The notes under the pieces were generated by a model. The model searched no databases, had not been told where the DNA came from, and worked only from the letters and a program-made list of their open reading frames with translations. The translations under genes were made by a program, and so were the position numbers. 64,000 nucleotides of DNA from Microbotryum silenes-acaulis (lineage: Eukaryota; Basidiomycota; Microbotryomycetes; Microbotryales; Microbotryaceae). This document shows positions 29,154 through 42,200 of the stretch, piece by piece (positions within the stretch are counted from its first letter, which is position 1; each line of letters opens with the position of its first letter). The stretch is taken from positions 1,984,001 to 2,048,000 of the forward strand of contig QPFY01000002.1 of NCBI GenBank assembly GCA_003665825.1, given 5' to 3'.

Positions 29154-32074
29154 TTAGGCCATCTTGCGCTCGACCTTCTTCTCCAAACTCTCGACCGTCC
29201 TCTGCAACTCAGCGACCATCTTGATCAGATCCCCCAAAAGTCTGTCGTTCGAACCCGACTCCCTCGCAGGATCGAACGTCGACGTCGCCCCGGGGAAAGG
29301 CATCGTATTAACCCTCATAGGCGTCGCATGCGCCGGAAGTCCGACCCCACTATGTCGTCGATGACGAGGATTTGCCAAGATCGTCGAAGGTGGTCCTTCA
29401 ACGGAATACGACATCATCCTCGCCAAAGGGGAATCGTATCGATTTGGAGCCGAAGTCGAGAGGGCCGACCCACCCGAAGTCGCTGAATCGAGCGCTCCTT
29501 CATCGGCCAAACTCGGCCTTCGACCTCGGCCTGAGGTCCCATAGGCGTTTAGGGGTAGACGTTCCTTGGTCGTCGAGTCATGGCGCTTGCGAGGCGACGC
29601 GGGAGGGGAAGATGAAGGCGGGGATTCGGTGAAGCGTACTTCAGTTCTCCGACCCTCCGTGGCGAGGACCACAGGGGTCGACCGAGCCGCGCGGCCCTCG
29701 TCCTCTTCTTCGGCTGGTGGAGTCGTGGCGCTCGACGATGCAACTCGACTTAGGGGGCGTCCGAGGGACCCGGAAGCTCGTGAGCTCAGTCGTGGTCGGT
29801 CGTTCGCTCCATTGTTGCTCAAGCTGGCACGGTAATCGACGGCATCCTCTTCATCGCCCGGTAACGGCTCGTTGATATCCTCGTTGTCCTCGACACCGTC
29901 GGGTGTGTACTCGAACACGGCCGCGCATTCCCAGTGCGCACCTTCGAGCAGAGAGATCTTCTCGCTCCATTTGACTGGTAATGCACGCATGAAGCTCCCG
30001 CGGACTTCGTTGAGCGATCGGCGTAGCGGAGAGTTCGGCAGTGATTGACGCTCGTAGAATGCGATCGCAAGGAGGATGGGGAAAGAAGCGATCCGTGTCG
30101 ATGCAACATCTATGGTATCACCACCAATATGTCAAGGAGGGCGAGGGGCAAAGAGGACTCAGATCTTTCAAAACTGACTGATTTTGTGGAACCACCGGGG
30201 ATTTGTCACGTGCGATACGGGCCACATGATGAGCAAGGCAATGAGGTTGAGAGGTGGAACGTCTGCGAATATGATGAAACCAATCAGTCCTTTACCTCCA
30301 GATCCAAGTGCAGATAATGTTTCGCTCACAATCGAAGAGAGAGTCGGCTTTGACACCTTCAAAGGTTAAGACCGCTTTTCGGAACATATCTTCAGCAGCC
30401 TGTAGACGACATCATGCCACGAGTTGAATTAGACACTGTCTCAAGCATACCTGAAGTAGTTCCGGGAGAAGACCTACAGCATCCGCAGCGATACTGGCGT
30501 ACGTCCCAGACAGGATCGCCACGAGCAACGAGACGAGCAGCGTGTTGCTCAAAGCGGCATAAATGACGATGATGACGGGACCCAAAATGGGATGAAACGT
30601 CGGTGAAGCATCAAGTCCAGACCCATCGAGACCGAACCAAATGAAGATGAGCCATTCGGCAATACGAGCGATCGAATAAGCGCCGTCGCAGAGGTGGTTG
30701 AGGGCAAAGACGAAGCCGAGGAAACAAAAGACGGCGATGCCAAGCAGCCAAGCAAAGTCCGCGAGCATGGCGCGCAGACTGAGGATCAGGAGGTTGTTGG
30801 AGATGGAAGCGAACGCGAGCCTGCAGAGCGTGCGGATAATTCATCAGCAGTTGGCGTGATGAGTGACAGTACGACCTCTTCGATGCTTACCTGGGAAACA
30901 TGAGGCAAGCCGCCGCGGAGAGCACAGCATAGGCTTGATCGCTAGCCCACGCCTCCTCGGTGAGGATGCTCCGAATCCGAAAGCCGAATGCAATCGCGTA
31001 AATTGGAATCCCCATCAAGTCGAGTCCGTTCGTGAGCCCAGCGGCGTAGATAGAGAAGCCGTGCTCGGCGACCGACGCGAGTTTGTCGAGCGAAAAGCCG
31101 AGAGCGTACAGGAAAAACCACTTCTCGTGGATCGACAGCTTGGAGACAGGGAGAGTTTCGTGACGGTTTTGCCTGTCCATGATGACGGCGATGAAGGATA
31201 CGAACAAGACGACAAAGGCGGAAAAGTCGATCAAGGAGCGGTACTTGGGCACCCTCAGGCGATAATGGTCCAGCACGGGAGCCTTGTCGAGGTTGTACAA
31301 GCTGATTTTTTGCACCTTCCATCGATCGGGGAGGATGTCAATAAAACTCGAAGAGCTATAGGTGACACGACCTTCCCAGATGGACGATATAACGCGCTGC
31401 GTCGCCTGACTCTTGATGAAGTTGCGCGCCTTGCCTAGGATCGCGAGTTCGAGCGCGGTCGTCTTGCCCACGCCTTCCACGACGTGGGCTTTGACGAAGC
31501 CTTCCTTTTGCTTGACTCGTTCCATGACCTAGTGCATATTCGACGAGCTATGATCAGTACCACCATGGGTTGTCACGGTCGTAAGCGTTCCCTTTCTCAC
31601 CTCGGCCGAAGCCCCCTGAAAAGCGTGCAATCCACCGACGAGAGATTTCGACATGGCGAGCAACGAGTCGTTGCCCGGTTTGTCGCTACCTGCTTCTGCT
31701 TTCTGTCCCTCACGACGCAATGCCCTGATGGCGAGCGTCTCGCACATGTTGGCGCGGGTAATGTTGAGCGACGAAGAAGCCAGTGCGGAATCGCGTTCGC
31801 GCAGGAACTGCAGCCGACAGAGCAGGAGGACGTAGACGAGCGCCGGGGTGTCGGCGTTGTGGACGAGCAGCTGGTCGAGCGGATCGGTGAACTCGAACAT
31901 GACGTAGGCGGTGCGCATGTACTCTTCCGTCATGGGGAAATTGATGTAGTCGTCCACGAGGTTGTACGCATAGTGGATCATCTCGTACACGTTTAGCTGC
32001 GACAAGGACGGCTCCGTCTTGGCGGCGATCTTGCCCAGCAGCGGGGTCGTGTCGGATAACCCCATGTCGGGCAT
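29154..32074 (-). CDS. YVC1: vacuolar TRP-type cation channel (Yvc1/TRPY)
   Basis: Calcium-releasing vacuolar channel. Exons: 32074-31601, 31528-30891, 30820-30451, 30399-30330, 30262-30179, 30109-29154; 863 residues, all junctions in frame. The cytosolic N-terminus has the TRPY pattern (YNLVDDYINFPMTEEYMRTAYVMFEF). Several membrane segments follow (for example SLIDFSAFVVLFVSFIAVIM, WLLGIAVFCFLGFVFAL, VIIVIYAALSNTLLVSLLVA). After the pore region comes EDMFRKAVLTFEGVKADSLF, then PPLNLIALL and PRWFHKI, diagnostic for fungal Yvc1. The C-terminus is acidic, then Ser-rich, ending in a short coiled coil (LGDLIKMVAELQRTVESLEK). A start at MGLSDTTPLLG (32065) is equally possible. Confidence 0.93.
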
Positions 32075-32305
32075 CCTTGCGGGTACTTTACACCCCTCCA
32101 AGCCGTGACGATGGGTCTTGCACGATACGCTACCTCAGGAAGAAGCCAGAGGAGGAATACGGGAGAGAGCAGAGGCTACAAGGTGCCCAGAGCGTAGCTG
32201 ACTGAATGAATACTATGGACTGAAATGACGCGAGGACGAGGTGACCCGTGCGCGAGGCCCAAGCTCTCAACTTGCGACCGACCACGCCGGCTGCTCCTCC
32301 CAACG

Positions 32306-32482
32306 CACGCTGAGCAAACGGACGGCGGTCTTTGATCCTCAGCCACGATTACCGAGTGGGGATGAGGAGAAAGCGTATGATGCGGGATCGGAAGTGAGGT
32401 CCTTGCGTGACGCGTGGGAACGGTTCGCTCAGGTGCAGGCCGATGCATTGATATCGCTCATTAAGGATTGGTCGTTGGGCGT
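32306..32482 (+). pseudogene. fragment of the FUSC/DUF2421 gene
   Basis: In the plus frame it reads TLSKRTAVFDPQPRLPSGD, EEKAYDAGSE and LRDAWERFAQVQADALISLI. This matches an internal piece of the gene at 46819-50816 (there LSKRTTVFDPERRTPSGD and so on, DNA about 48975-49153 on the minus strand). Identity is roughly 85 percent at DNA level by eye. Only one exon segment is present, with no flanking parts of the parent gene. It lies in the YVC1-MTO1 intergenic region. Confidence 0.85.
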
Positions 32483-33121
32483 AGTGACTGGTGCGGCCCG
32501 AAAAAAATGAAAATGCTACAGCTCCCGCTTATCTACATGTATCGTGTTCCCTTGGCTTACACACACTTTTTAGTCCTGTAGACCATAACAGAGCCAGCAG
32601 AGACGCCCATAAAGGCCTTACATCACCTGTAACACTCTGTCCGCCTCGGGGCGTATTTTCGGCCGTACCCCATGCGCTCAGGCACTCATGCGCTCATAGC
32701 TTCAGATCGGCACTCTCAAACGCTTATCGAAAGCTTTTAAGGGATTTCGCTTTTACTTAAGGGCTCTTTGAGCTCTACAGCAGATAAGCTAAAATCGAAG
32801 TGATTAACATGCAGCTGATCACTACTTTACTGTCCAAAAGTATAGTCAATAGGACTCTAAGGGTTCAATTCTTACTACTGGCCGATACTATATATGTACA
32901 TCATCCAGGTTCACGAATTTTTCTATTGCCAGATTCGAGTAGTTCAACAAAAAAACAAAAAAAAGGGTGAATAAAACAAGAGTCGTTAAATAGAGGATCG
33001 TCTGCTTCCCTTGGCGTTGGCGGCGTCGATCTGCGCCTGCGAGCTCCCCACCCTCCCTCGCTCCCTCGCCCTCGGATCGAAGAGTAGCGCTCGCCGCTCG
33101 CATCAGAGTGACAGCACGATC
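32483..33121. other. intergenic upstream of MTO1
   Basis: Less GC-rich than its surroundings, with A-tracts (near 32946-32968). No gene recognised. Shared 5' region of divergent YVC1 and MTO1. It may contain decayed repeat sequence, given the adjacent gene fragment. Confidence 0.45.
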
Positions 33122-35506
33122 ATGTCACTCCAATCGACACGAGCTTCGATCAGGTCACTCCTATATAATCTACCACCTCGATTAGGCAGTTCAAGCACGT
33201 ACAGGACCTTCGCAACCGTGGTCGAAGGAACCTCGACCTCATCGCCACCGGCGTACGAGACGCTTGTCATCGGAGGAGGTCATGCAGGGTGTGAAGCAGC
33301 CGCAGCATCGGCAAGAGCAGGAGCGAGGACCCTTTTGCTCACCCAACGTCTCGATACGATCGGCGAGATGAGCTGTAATCCCAGCTTCGGAGGTCGGTGG
33401 TCGCCTGGAGTCGGGTCTGCCCCCGTGAATGGTGCTGATGAGTATCTGTTCATCTCGATCAGGCATCGGGAAAGGCACGCTGGTCAGAGAGATAGATGCT
33501 CTTGATGGCCTGTGCGCCAAAGTCTGTGGTCAGTAACCCATCGTGTGTTCCGCGACTCCCTGCCGAGGACAGCTCTGACCACCTCACCTGGTCACCCCGG
33601 CCGAACAGACGTTGCTGGAATACAATTCCACGTCTTGAATAGGTCCAAAGGGCCAGCTGTGCATGTGTGTACTCCCAATGTCCTCCTCGCAGACGGGTCG
33701 CAACTCACCTGTCGGTCTTCTCCACAGGGTCCTCGAGCTCAAATCGATCGAAAACTGTACAAGCGCGAAATGCAGGCCGTGCTCTCCAAGTACCCAAATC
33801 TGACAATACGCTCCGCCAATGTCAAGGACGTCGTACTCTCGAACCCTCTTGATGGACAGACGGAGCGGAAAGTTGTCGGGCTGAGAGTTGGTGAGCTTGC
33901 CACCCCGAGGCACCACTATGAAAGACGTGCTGATTCTGACTCTCCGCTCTTCGCTTCTTTGCTGTTCAGACCAGGGCGAAGTGATCCCCTGCAAGTCGAT
34001 CGTGATCTCAACGGGGACCTTCCTTGGAGGTGAAACCCACATCGGATTGGAGATAACACCCTTCGGCCGAATAAACGAACCCGCTGCGCATTCGCTCTCC
34101 CGCTCGCTCAAAGGAGCTGGCTTCGAATTGGCTCGCCTAAAGACAGGGACACCACCTCGGCTCAGAAAGGACACGATCAACTATGATGGCTTACTGCAAC
34201 AAATTGGCGATCGACCGGCGAATCCTTTCAGTTTCATGACCGATCGAGTCGCGAATGAGGACAACCAGGTGTCTTGTTATCAAACGGCGACGAATGCGAA
34301 AACGCACGAGATCGTTTCCAAAAACCTACATACATCGATCCACATTCGGGAAACGATCAAAGGGCCGCGATACTGTCCTTCGATCGAGTCGAAGGTGATT
34401 CGATTCGGCGACAAGCTGTCACATACCGTTTGGCTCGAGCCGGAGGGCTACGACTCGAACTTGATCTACCCGAATGGAATCTCAGTCACGCTACCAGCCG
34501 AGACGCAGCTCGAAATGCTGCGCTCGATCCGTGGGCTGGAGAACGTCGAAATGACGCAACCTGGGTACGGTGTCGAATACGACCACGTCGATCCTAGGGA
34601 GCTGGATCATACGCTCGAGACGAAGCGGATTAGGGGCTTGTTCTTGGCGGGCCAGATCAACGGTACGACGGGGTACGAAGAAGCTGCGGCTCAGGGGGTC
34701 TTAGCGGGAATTAATGCGGGTCTATCGGCTTTGGGCAAGGATATGATGATTCTGTCGAGGGCGGATGGGTTCATCGGCGTTTTGGTCGACGATCTGGTCA
34801 CCAAGGGCGTCAATGAGCCTTGTGAGTCGCGCTTGGAGATTGCATTTGCGATAAATCATTTGGCTGACGCGCCGGGGTTCCATTCTTAGACCGCATGTTC
34901 ACCTCCCGATCCGAGTATCGTGTTTCGCTCCGATCCGACAATGCAGACTTGCGCCTCACCGAACTGGCGAGCAAGTTCGGCGTCATTTCCGATGCCCGTT
35001 GGATCCATCTCGAATCGACCCGATCCACGCTCCACGCTGGAATCACCATGATGGAGAATTTCATTCTTCCTCCCGAGTACTGGAATATTCGAGGCTTCGA
35101 CGTCCGAAGGGATGGCATCCGTCGCTCGGCGTTCGACTTGCTGCATTACAAGGGGGTCGATGTGACTCGCTTGGAAGGGGTGGTACCGGGATTGGACGGG
35201 CTCGACCCCAAGCTGAAGGAGCGGATCTACATTGAGGGTCTGTACAAACAACACATCCTACGACAACAACACGAAGTCTCGCTCTTTCAAAGGGACGAGA
35301 ACCTCATCATCGACCCCTCAGTTGATTACGCGACGATGCCAGGGATGTCAACCGAGGTTCGACAGCGGCTCGATCAGCATCGTCCCAAGACCCTTGGGCA
35401 GGCGAAACGACTTGAAGGGGTTACACCGGCGAGTTTGGTTGGTCTGATGAAGTGGGTTAGGAAGTCCCATAAGGGTGCCAATGTCGCCCCTGTTGAGGGA
35501 TTGTGA
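33122..35506 (+). CDS. MTO1: mitochondrial tRNA wobble-uridine modification enzyme MTO1 (GidA/MnmG family)
   Basis: FAD enzyme that, with the MSS1 GTPase, installs the carboxymethylaminomethyl group on U34 of mitochondrial tRNAs. Exons: 33122-33392, 33463-33528, 33609-33664, 33728-33890, 33970-34821, 34890-35506; 674 residues, in frame throughout. A basic, Ser-rich leader (about 45 residues) fits mitochondrial import. FAD fold: [19 protein letters not shown]. MnmG signatures: [50 protein letters not shown], and YEEAAAQG with AGINA near the second nucleotide region. The C-terminal helical domain ends with [19 protein letters not shown] and [14 protein letters not shown]. Length is close to other fungal MTO1 proteins. 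Confidence 0.97.
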
Positions 35507-35849
35507 TGCCTCGATTTATCTTGTCGTGGTGATGGAGGAATACGGGATTCACTGCAAAGCATTGGTCGTCTCTATGGAAAGGCCTCTCGAAAAAAGGGAG
35601 ATAATAAGGACGGGGTGGGCGCGTTGCGCCAATAAGATATGGTCACAGAAGAAAGGATGAGCGATGCAGGGTTGTCCTTGGGACTCTTGCGAGGAGGGTG
35701 GGAGAAGAAACGGCGTCGAGCGAACGAAGCTACACAAAACAGACGAACCAATCCATCAACTAGAGATATCGTCCCTTGATGCCAGAGGCTAATCTGGGGA
35801 AGATATAAAATAACAGCCTTACATAGAAAGCGGATAACGTTGCGTCGTC
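35507..35849. other. intergenic between convergent gene ends
   Basis: 3' flanks of MTO1 and of the GATA-factor gene. Nothing else recognised. Confidence 0.5.
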
Positions 35850-38290
35850 TCAATCGTGGGGGAGTTGTTCAGGGTGCTCGTGCTCGAGCGAAGGCGTTTG
35901 TGGATCCGTCATCGTCGATCGAACGGAGGAGCTTGGCGTCGAGATGGGGGGAACTTGTTGGGCCAAGGAAGGGAGGGGAGCACCATGTGTTCTTTGACGC
36001 CATGCTTCGAGGAAAGAAGGTCGTCGGTTGAGGTTGGGGAGATCGGATGGCGCAGGAGGGGCAGGAGGAGGGACCCCTTGAAAGTATTGGGGCGGGATCA
36101 TCTGGGTGATCGGCGGAAGATATTGCAGCTGCCGATGCTCCATGAATTGCTGGGACGGATTTGTGAGCGAGCCACGTCTTGATCCATAGTCCGAAGAAGC
36201 TCGAGGAGTCATCATCATCGTCGATGGGGGGCTGAAATGAGGCGTTGAGGAAGGTCGGGTCGTCAGGGGCGGAGAGGGTGGCATCTTCGGAGGTCCACTT
36301 GGTTGCTGAAGCGCTGACACGAAGGAGGACAGACCCATAGGGGAACGGTTGCTTCGGTCCGGCCACTCGTTACCAAGCGAAGCTGAAGTCATATGGACGC
36401 GGCGGTATTATGCTATTAGCGGTGCTGATGGTCGATTAAAGGGACCGGTGTCGCAAGTCTTGCACTCACCTCGACGTAAACCCATAAGACCAGCGGCGGC
36501 TTCGCGCTCTGGGTGGGCAGATACCGATCTCGAACCTGATCGTTTTCGACTCTTCTGCATTCTTTGAGACTGGTATCAGAAAGGGAGCATCCACCTCAGC
36601 AGGCAGCAGGCCGTCCGACTGCGCGATTCGCCCGCCCACCGCTGTGATCGCGGTCAACTTACCGATGCAATCGAGGCTGCAATGGTTTGTTCGGTCCTTT
36701 CCCTTGTCGCTCGAATTCTCTCCATCGTTCCTTCCGGTAGGTCGAAGTTCTCGGGGGCAATCTGTGGAGTAACGGAGAAAGTGGCCACGTTTGTCAGCTC
36801 ATCGGTATGACATTAGCCGGCCGGCTGGCAGACTGTCGTGTTGGACCCTACCTTGAAGCGTTCGGCCCCGATGGCCCGAAGTTCATGCCAGATCTCGACA
36901 TCACCACTGACGGGACCGAAGCCTATGAGAGTGACCCGAGTGAGCATGTCTGCTATGGCCCAACGGTCGAGGTGATGCGTGCCGAACGCGTCACTCACCC
37001 TCACTCGCCCGCTCCTTGGCCCGCTTGGCTGCGCATAGACCACAGCCATTACACAACATTCTCGATCCAGCAGGTCCTGTTGGTTCACTCCGGTCGCAGA
37101 CCACGCAAGATCAGTTCCAGAGCTGGACGTACCGTGTCGATCGCCGCGAGTGAACTCACCTCGACGCCATTCGGCCGTGTCCTGCACGGAGCAGACGGCG
37201 CACATGTCTGGCGGCGTCTTGCCACGCTTCCGACGATCCTCAACGTCGTCATCTTCATTCATCGACGGGCTTTCCAATGTCAACTTACCCACCCCCTCCA
37301 ACGCGTCGTAGCGCGCCTGCGGAGCCGTGGTTCGGTTTGGATGCGTGGGGGAGCACAGCGGTGCGGAGGGGGGCGCGCGCCACGCAGGGAACAAAGGCAC
37401 AGGGGTCAAAGGATTAAGCGAGGGGTGGGAAGGGACAAAGCGCGGTTTTTGGGGACAGCATCAGCACAAAGCAAAGTGATTGACCAACATTCGGAATGTC
37501 CCAACACTTCACGTGTCACACTGCCACACTATCAGGGTCACGCGGGCTTCGTGGCCAAAGGAACAGGTGCGATGGAGGGTGAACGTGCGGGATGACAGGG
37601 ACCCCCGTGGAGAGGGGTGGGCGACAGCCGGCCGGGGGCGCTCGCGGAAACGCCGAGGCGCCGAGGCTCCGCACGGTCGCGCAGTGCTCAGAACTCACGT
37701 TATCTCTAGATGGTGGAGGGGATTGCGGCGCCGGTCCTGGACGATCATATGGACCGGAGCGCGTACCTGTTCCGTTGAGTGACATGCGACGACCTTGGTT
37801 TGGGCTGCGCGAACCGTTGAAAACAGCACCCAAAGGGAGGTATCCGAAAGCGGGATCAGCGTGTGGTCGTGACTTGGCGATAGCGCCGCGCAAAGGGAGG
37901 AAAAGCTCCAGGGACCAACACAGAGGAGTGCCGACGATCAAGCACAGCAGAAGTCGGTGGCGAAGAGCCCGGTGTTGAATAGGGGAGACCATCTCCAGGG
38001 GGCCGAGTCGGGAAGTGAGGATGCGATCTCTGATCCCCGGAAACGGATAGGCTGAAGGTCGCGGCACCTGTATAAGGCTGCTGCTGCTCGTGTTGCTGGC
38101 CATGGTGGTAGTATTGTCGGCCTTGCTCTTGAGGATGATCGAGTGCCAGATGAGACGTTGGCGCGCTGTCGGGTGATTGATTCGAGCGGTTCAGGTGATG
38201 TCCCTCGACGGGTCGATAGCCTGGGCCGATGCCGGGGCGCCCGGCATGACTGTGACTGTGCCCGTTCTCGAGCGAACTGGCGCGGCTCAT
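35850..38290 (-). CDS. GATA-type zinc-finger protein
   Basis: Probable transcription factor. Well-supported exons: 37316-37160, 37076-36999, 36922-36852, 36761-36663, 36569-36470, 36382-35850. The zinc finger is split by an intron: CAVCSVQDTAEWRRG joins PAGSRMLCNGCGLCAAKRAK, giving C-x2-C-x18-C-x2-C, the class seen in White-collar-2-like and basidiomycete GATA factors. Downstream come helices (DVEIWHELRAIGAERFK; PEGTMERIRATRERTEQTIA), a basic nuclear-signal-like patch (QKSRKRSGSRS) and a Pro-rich tail. The N-terminal coding part lies between about 38290 (MSRASSLENGHSHSHAG) and a donor at 37698. It uses two overlapping frames, so at least one junction there is unresolved. No PAS domain is visible, so a direct WC-2 assignment is not supported. 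Confidence 0.82.
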
Positions 38291-39237
38291 TCTGGCGCGG
38301 GGAGAATGACCCATTGAAGCGACGAGCTAGCAGCGGAGGCGCTCCTATCGAACTATAACACCAATGACAGCAGTCGAAGGCAAAAGGGAGATTCCGTTGT
38401 CTGATTGAAAGAAGGAGATACGGGGTTGGGTGGTGGGTTTGGGAAGATGGGGCAAGGTGCTGTGCGGCGAACGCGAGTTGAGAGGAGGCTGTGAACTTTA
38501 CCGAGGGGCTAAGGAAGTTGCAGGAACAAAAAAAAACGAGAAACGACCTAAAAGTCAGTTCGGGATCGCCGGTCGCGAGCGGGAAGCCGATGGGTACCTT
38601 GAAGCCGGTGTCAACCTCCGGTCATGGGAGGGCTATGGGAAGCACTTCCGCGGTTGAACTCACGAGTGAGATTATGCGGGCCGAAGGCGTACCTAGAGGA
38701 GTCAGTGGTGTCGTTCGGTGTGGACGGAGGAGGACTCAGGAGAGTCGACGACGACCAGATGCGGGAGTTACGATGGAGTCGTCGGCCAAACCCGGCGGCA
38801 AGGGATGGAGGCGTTGTAACAGGGTCCATTTCTCGCACCGCTCGGGTGTATAGCGCTGATACCGAAGGTAGGTACATTTCCTAGATGGCGGCCGCTAGCG
38901 GCGATGCTCCGAGTTATGCACGGCCCCGCTGGGCCTCGGCGCCTCCTGAGCCTGAAGCGGACCAGCCCCTGTCGGAATTATAGCCGAGGCGCGCGGCGTA
39001 GCGCATCGATCTTGGGCCGAGCCGTGGGGTGTGGTGACACCGCTCTCAATTACAACTTTACAAGGCGTGGAGCAATCGCCAAACCAGCGGGACAGGTAGC
39101 ATCCAGCGAGGGAAAATAAGACGGATGTAAACGAAACCGGGGGGGGGGTTGTGCTTTGGGAGTAGCAAAGTTCTAGAGTAGCAGAGTAGCAGAGCGTATC
39201 TAGAGTCTGATTCTAGACCACGCGGTACCTATCATCG
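38291..39237. other. intergenic, 5' of the GATA gene and 3' of the RabGAP gene
   Basis: No coding region stands out. It contains an A8-tract near 38528 and a G9 run near 39143. Confidence 0.45.
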
Positions 39238-42200
39238 TCACAGCAAACTTTGACCGCCCTCTTGAAGTAGATCTGTGCGCACAATCAAAGAGTTCGGCTT
39301 GTGTACTTGTGCGGTGCACCCCGTCGGAAATGGCATTGAGATCGGTTTCGCTTGGCCATTCCTCTTCCTCCCTAGTCACACTCACCTTCGCGAGCGGCCG
39401 TCGGTTTCTGTTGATCTCCGTCAAGCATTTGATCGACCTGATTCATCAAATCGCCATCCAATTCGCCTGCGCCCAAATCGGCGTCCTCTTCTCCCTCATT
39501 GTCGATAACGAACTGATCGTCGGCGAACTGGGTCCGTTCTTCCGCAACTTGCCGGGCCAGATCTTGCACGTCGATTTCGCGCGTTGGGGCACCGACTTTG
39601 GTGGAGGCGGGTTCATTGGCCCATGGGTTCACGACCGGTGGATATGCGGGCATACGCATAGCGGCCGCCGAGAGAGGGTTGACGGCAGGAGCTGATTCGA
39701 CCGGGGCGACGGGCGTAGGGTTCCTGGCGGACGCAGGCTTGGTCGACGTCGAGAAGAGCGAGTCACGTGCTGTCGGTTCGATTGCGGCCGCTGCTGCATC
39801 AAGCTTGCCGATGCTAGGTCCTGTAGTTTGCGATATACATGATGAGAAGACTCTGCACTCCCGAAAGCAGGGTGAAAAACGCTTACTCTGCTCAACCGTC
39901 TGGATATCAAGCCGCTTGCCGACCTCATCAGCGATGCGGTTGATTCGTTCCTGAATCATTTCGACGACAGTCAGTCTCCACGCTCCCCTACCGATTGTTC
40001 TCTCAAGAGGAATTGACGCACCTTATTCTCATCCGTCATCACAGCACTAACAATACCACCCCACCAACCCCCTACAGCACCCTTCGCTTGCTTCGGTTGA
40101 TCCTCCGCCAAAAGAATCTCCAACCTCCAACTGGCCGTGAGGTCACTTTCGAAAAAGTCCTCGAGCAAAGGGTCCGCAAGCACACACATACGGAACGTCG
40201 CGAGTGCCAAAGCGGGTTTTTGTGGATCGTCATTCTCGGCTGAAGGGGGTCGGGTTCGACCCGTGTGTGGATCGGGAGCGGTTTGATGGGCTGAGGATTC
40301 GGCGAATTCGAATAGGTTTTGGATGAGGTTGCTTACACTGCCGAGGTAGCGATCGCCGGGCTCGTTGCGGAACATGTACTGTGGGAGCCAAAAAGGCATC
40401 AGCCGACGACTCTGAGCTGCGGACCAGCAGCGCTACTGACCAGTAAACTCTCCGAGACCTGCAATGCCTCATCCCTCGTCAAATGCCCATCCCGATCTCC
40501 ATCATGGATCGAAAATAACCACGCCAGGTTCATCATCAAATCATTGAACAGGACCGAATCCAGACCCGTCACCACATCCTGAAACGACAACCCCTGCGCA
40601 CCCGTTTCGTCCCAATTGTGAAAGATCCGATCGACGAGCGCATGGTCGACCGGCTCGCGTTCAACATGTTCGTGGAAACCGTTCTTGACGACTTTCTCGT
40701 CCCTAGCCCAGGAGGCGATGTCGCCCAAAAAGGTCCCGAACGCTTCTCGGTCAATGCGCGGTTCCGGTTTTTCGCCATCTTGCTTCTCCGCCACCGAGCC
40801 TTCTTCGGCTGATGGCCCCGAGGTCCCTCTCGATCGTTGCGAAGGGGTTTTGAGGGATCCACCAGAGCTGGAATACCCTCGTTTCCGAGACCTTTCCGTC
40901 GACCTCAGGAGCGCAAGTTGGAAATGATCATATGCGAGACCGAGCTGTTCTTTGCTCAGTCGTCCCGTGGAGCGCAAGTTTCGAATTGCCGACCTCTTGG
41001 CGAAGGTCTCGATCGAGACGACGACCTCGGAACGGAACCGCTTGCGTTCACTCGCGATCGTTTCGTCAGTGATGGACGCGAACTCGCGGAACGCAACGAC
41101 GACTATGGATACGGGCGCTCGGATGGTCAGCACGGATGGTCAGCACGTACACTCTTCAGTTTGCCAGCATGCGTGACTCACACATTTCCTGGAACTTCGT
41201 GATTTGCCGCATCTTAGGATCACGCGATTCGGGATGGGCCGAATCACCAAGCGCAGCAAAGTACGACTTGAGAACGCTGTTCAAACCACAACACATGATC
41301 CATCAGCTTCAGTCAACTTAGCAATTTCAACGTTCCCGAACTCACTTGATAAAAGCTCCATCATCACTTGTCTGCAACAACTCCTCCCCATTGACCTTGA
41401 GGATCGCCAACCCGACTTGAAACAGGACTTTTGGCCCCATGAGGAAGAAACAGTCGATGATTCGGAAGGCAAACACCATCGGAAGGGACGAGATGTAGAG
41501 GGAGAGGAACCACGGTAGACTCGCGACGGAGAGTTGGACGTCAGCTTCGGAGAAATGGTCGTGGATCATGGGGAGGCACTTTTTAACGAGGTGCTCGAAT
41601 ACGCGTTGGTCGAGTACGGTGCCGTACATCGACGGACTGGAGGAAAAATGCAATGTCATGTCAGGACTTTGATCCAGGCGACACAGCTGGTGTTTGCAGA
41701 CTTACGAGTAGTATCCCGGTAGTAACCGGTCGCATAACACGGTCAACGTCCAAAAGCATTGCTCCTCGGACATGTAAATCAAGAAAGACGCAGCGATGAG
41801 GTTCATTGCCTAAAAAGTGGAGCGCATACAGATTAGCTCACGTTTCAGGCTAGGGAGCAGCACGCCGTCACTGACCTGACAGTACCCCACACTCGGATTG
41901 CTCCACGAATACGCCGTCAACACCCTCCGCATCGCGTCGATGCCCGCTTTGTCCTGGTACGCCGCATACTCGGGTAATCTAAGACCACCACACCTCTCGT
42001 CAGTACGCATTCACGCCAATCTCGCGTACCCTACTCGTGAAGACTACTCACGACCGATGCAAATCCTTCTCGATATCATCCGTACTAGCCGATCTCCGCC
42101 CTTCGTTATCTTCAAGGATCTTGTCATAGACTCCAGGGTTGTGCAAGCGCATGTACATGGACCCGCATGTGAGTTCCCACATCTCGCCTCGAAGTCGATT

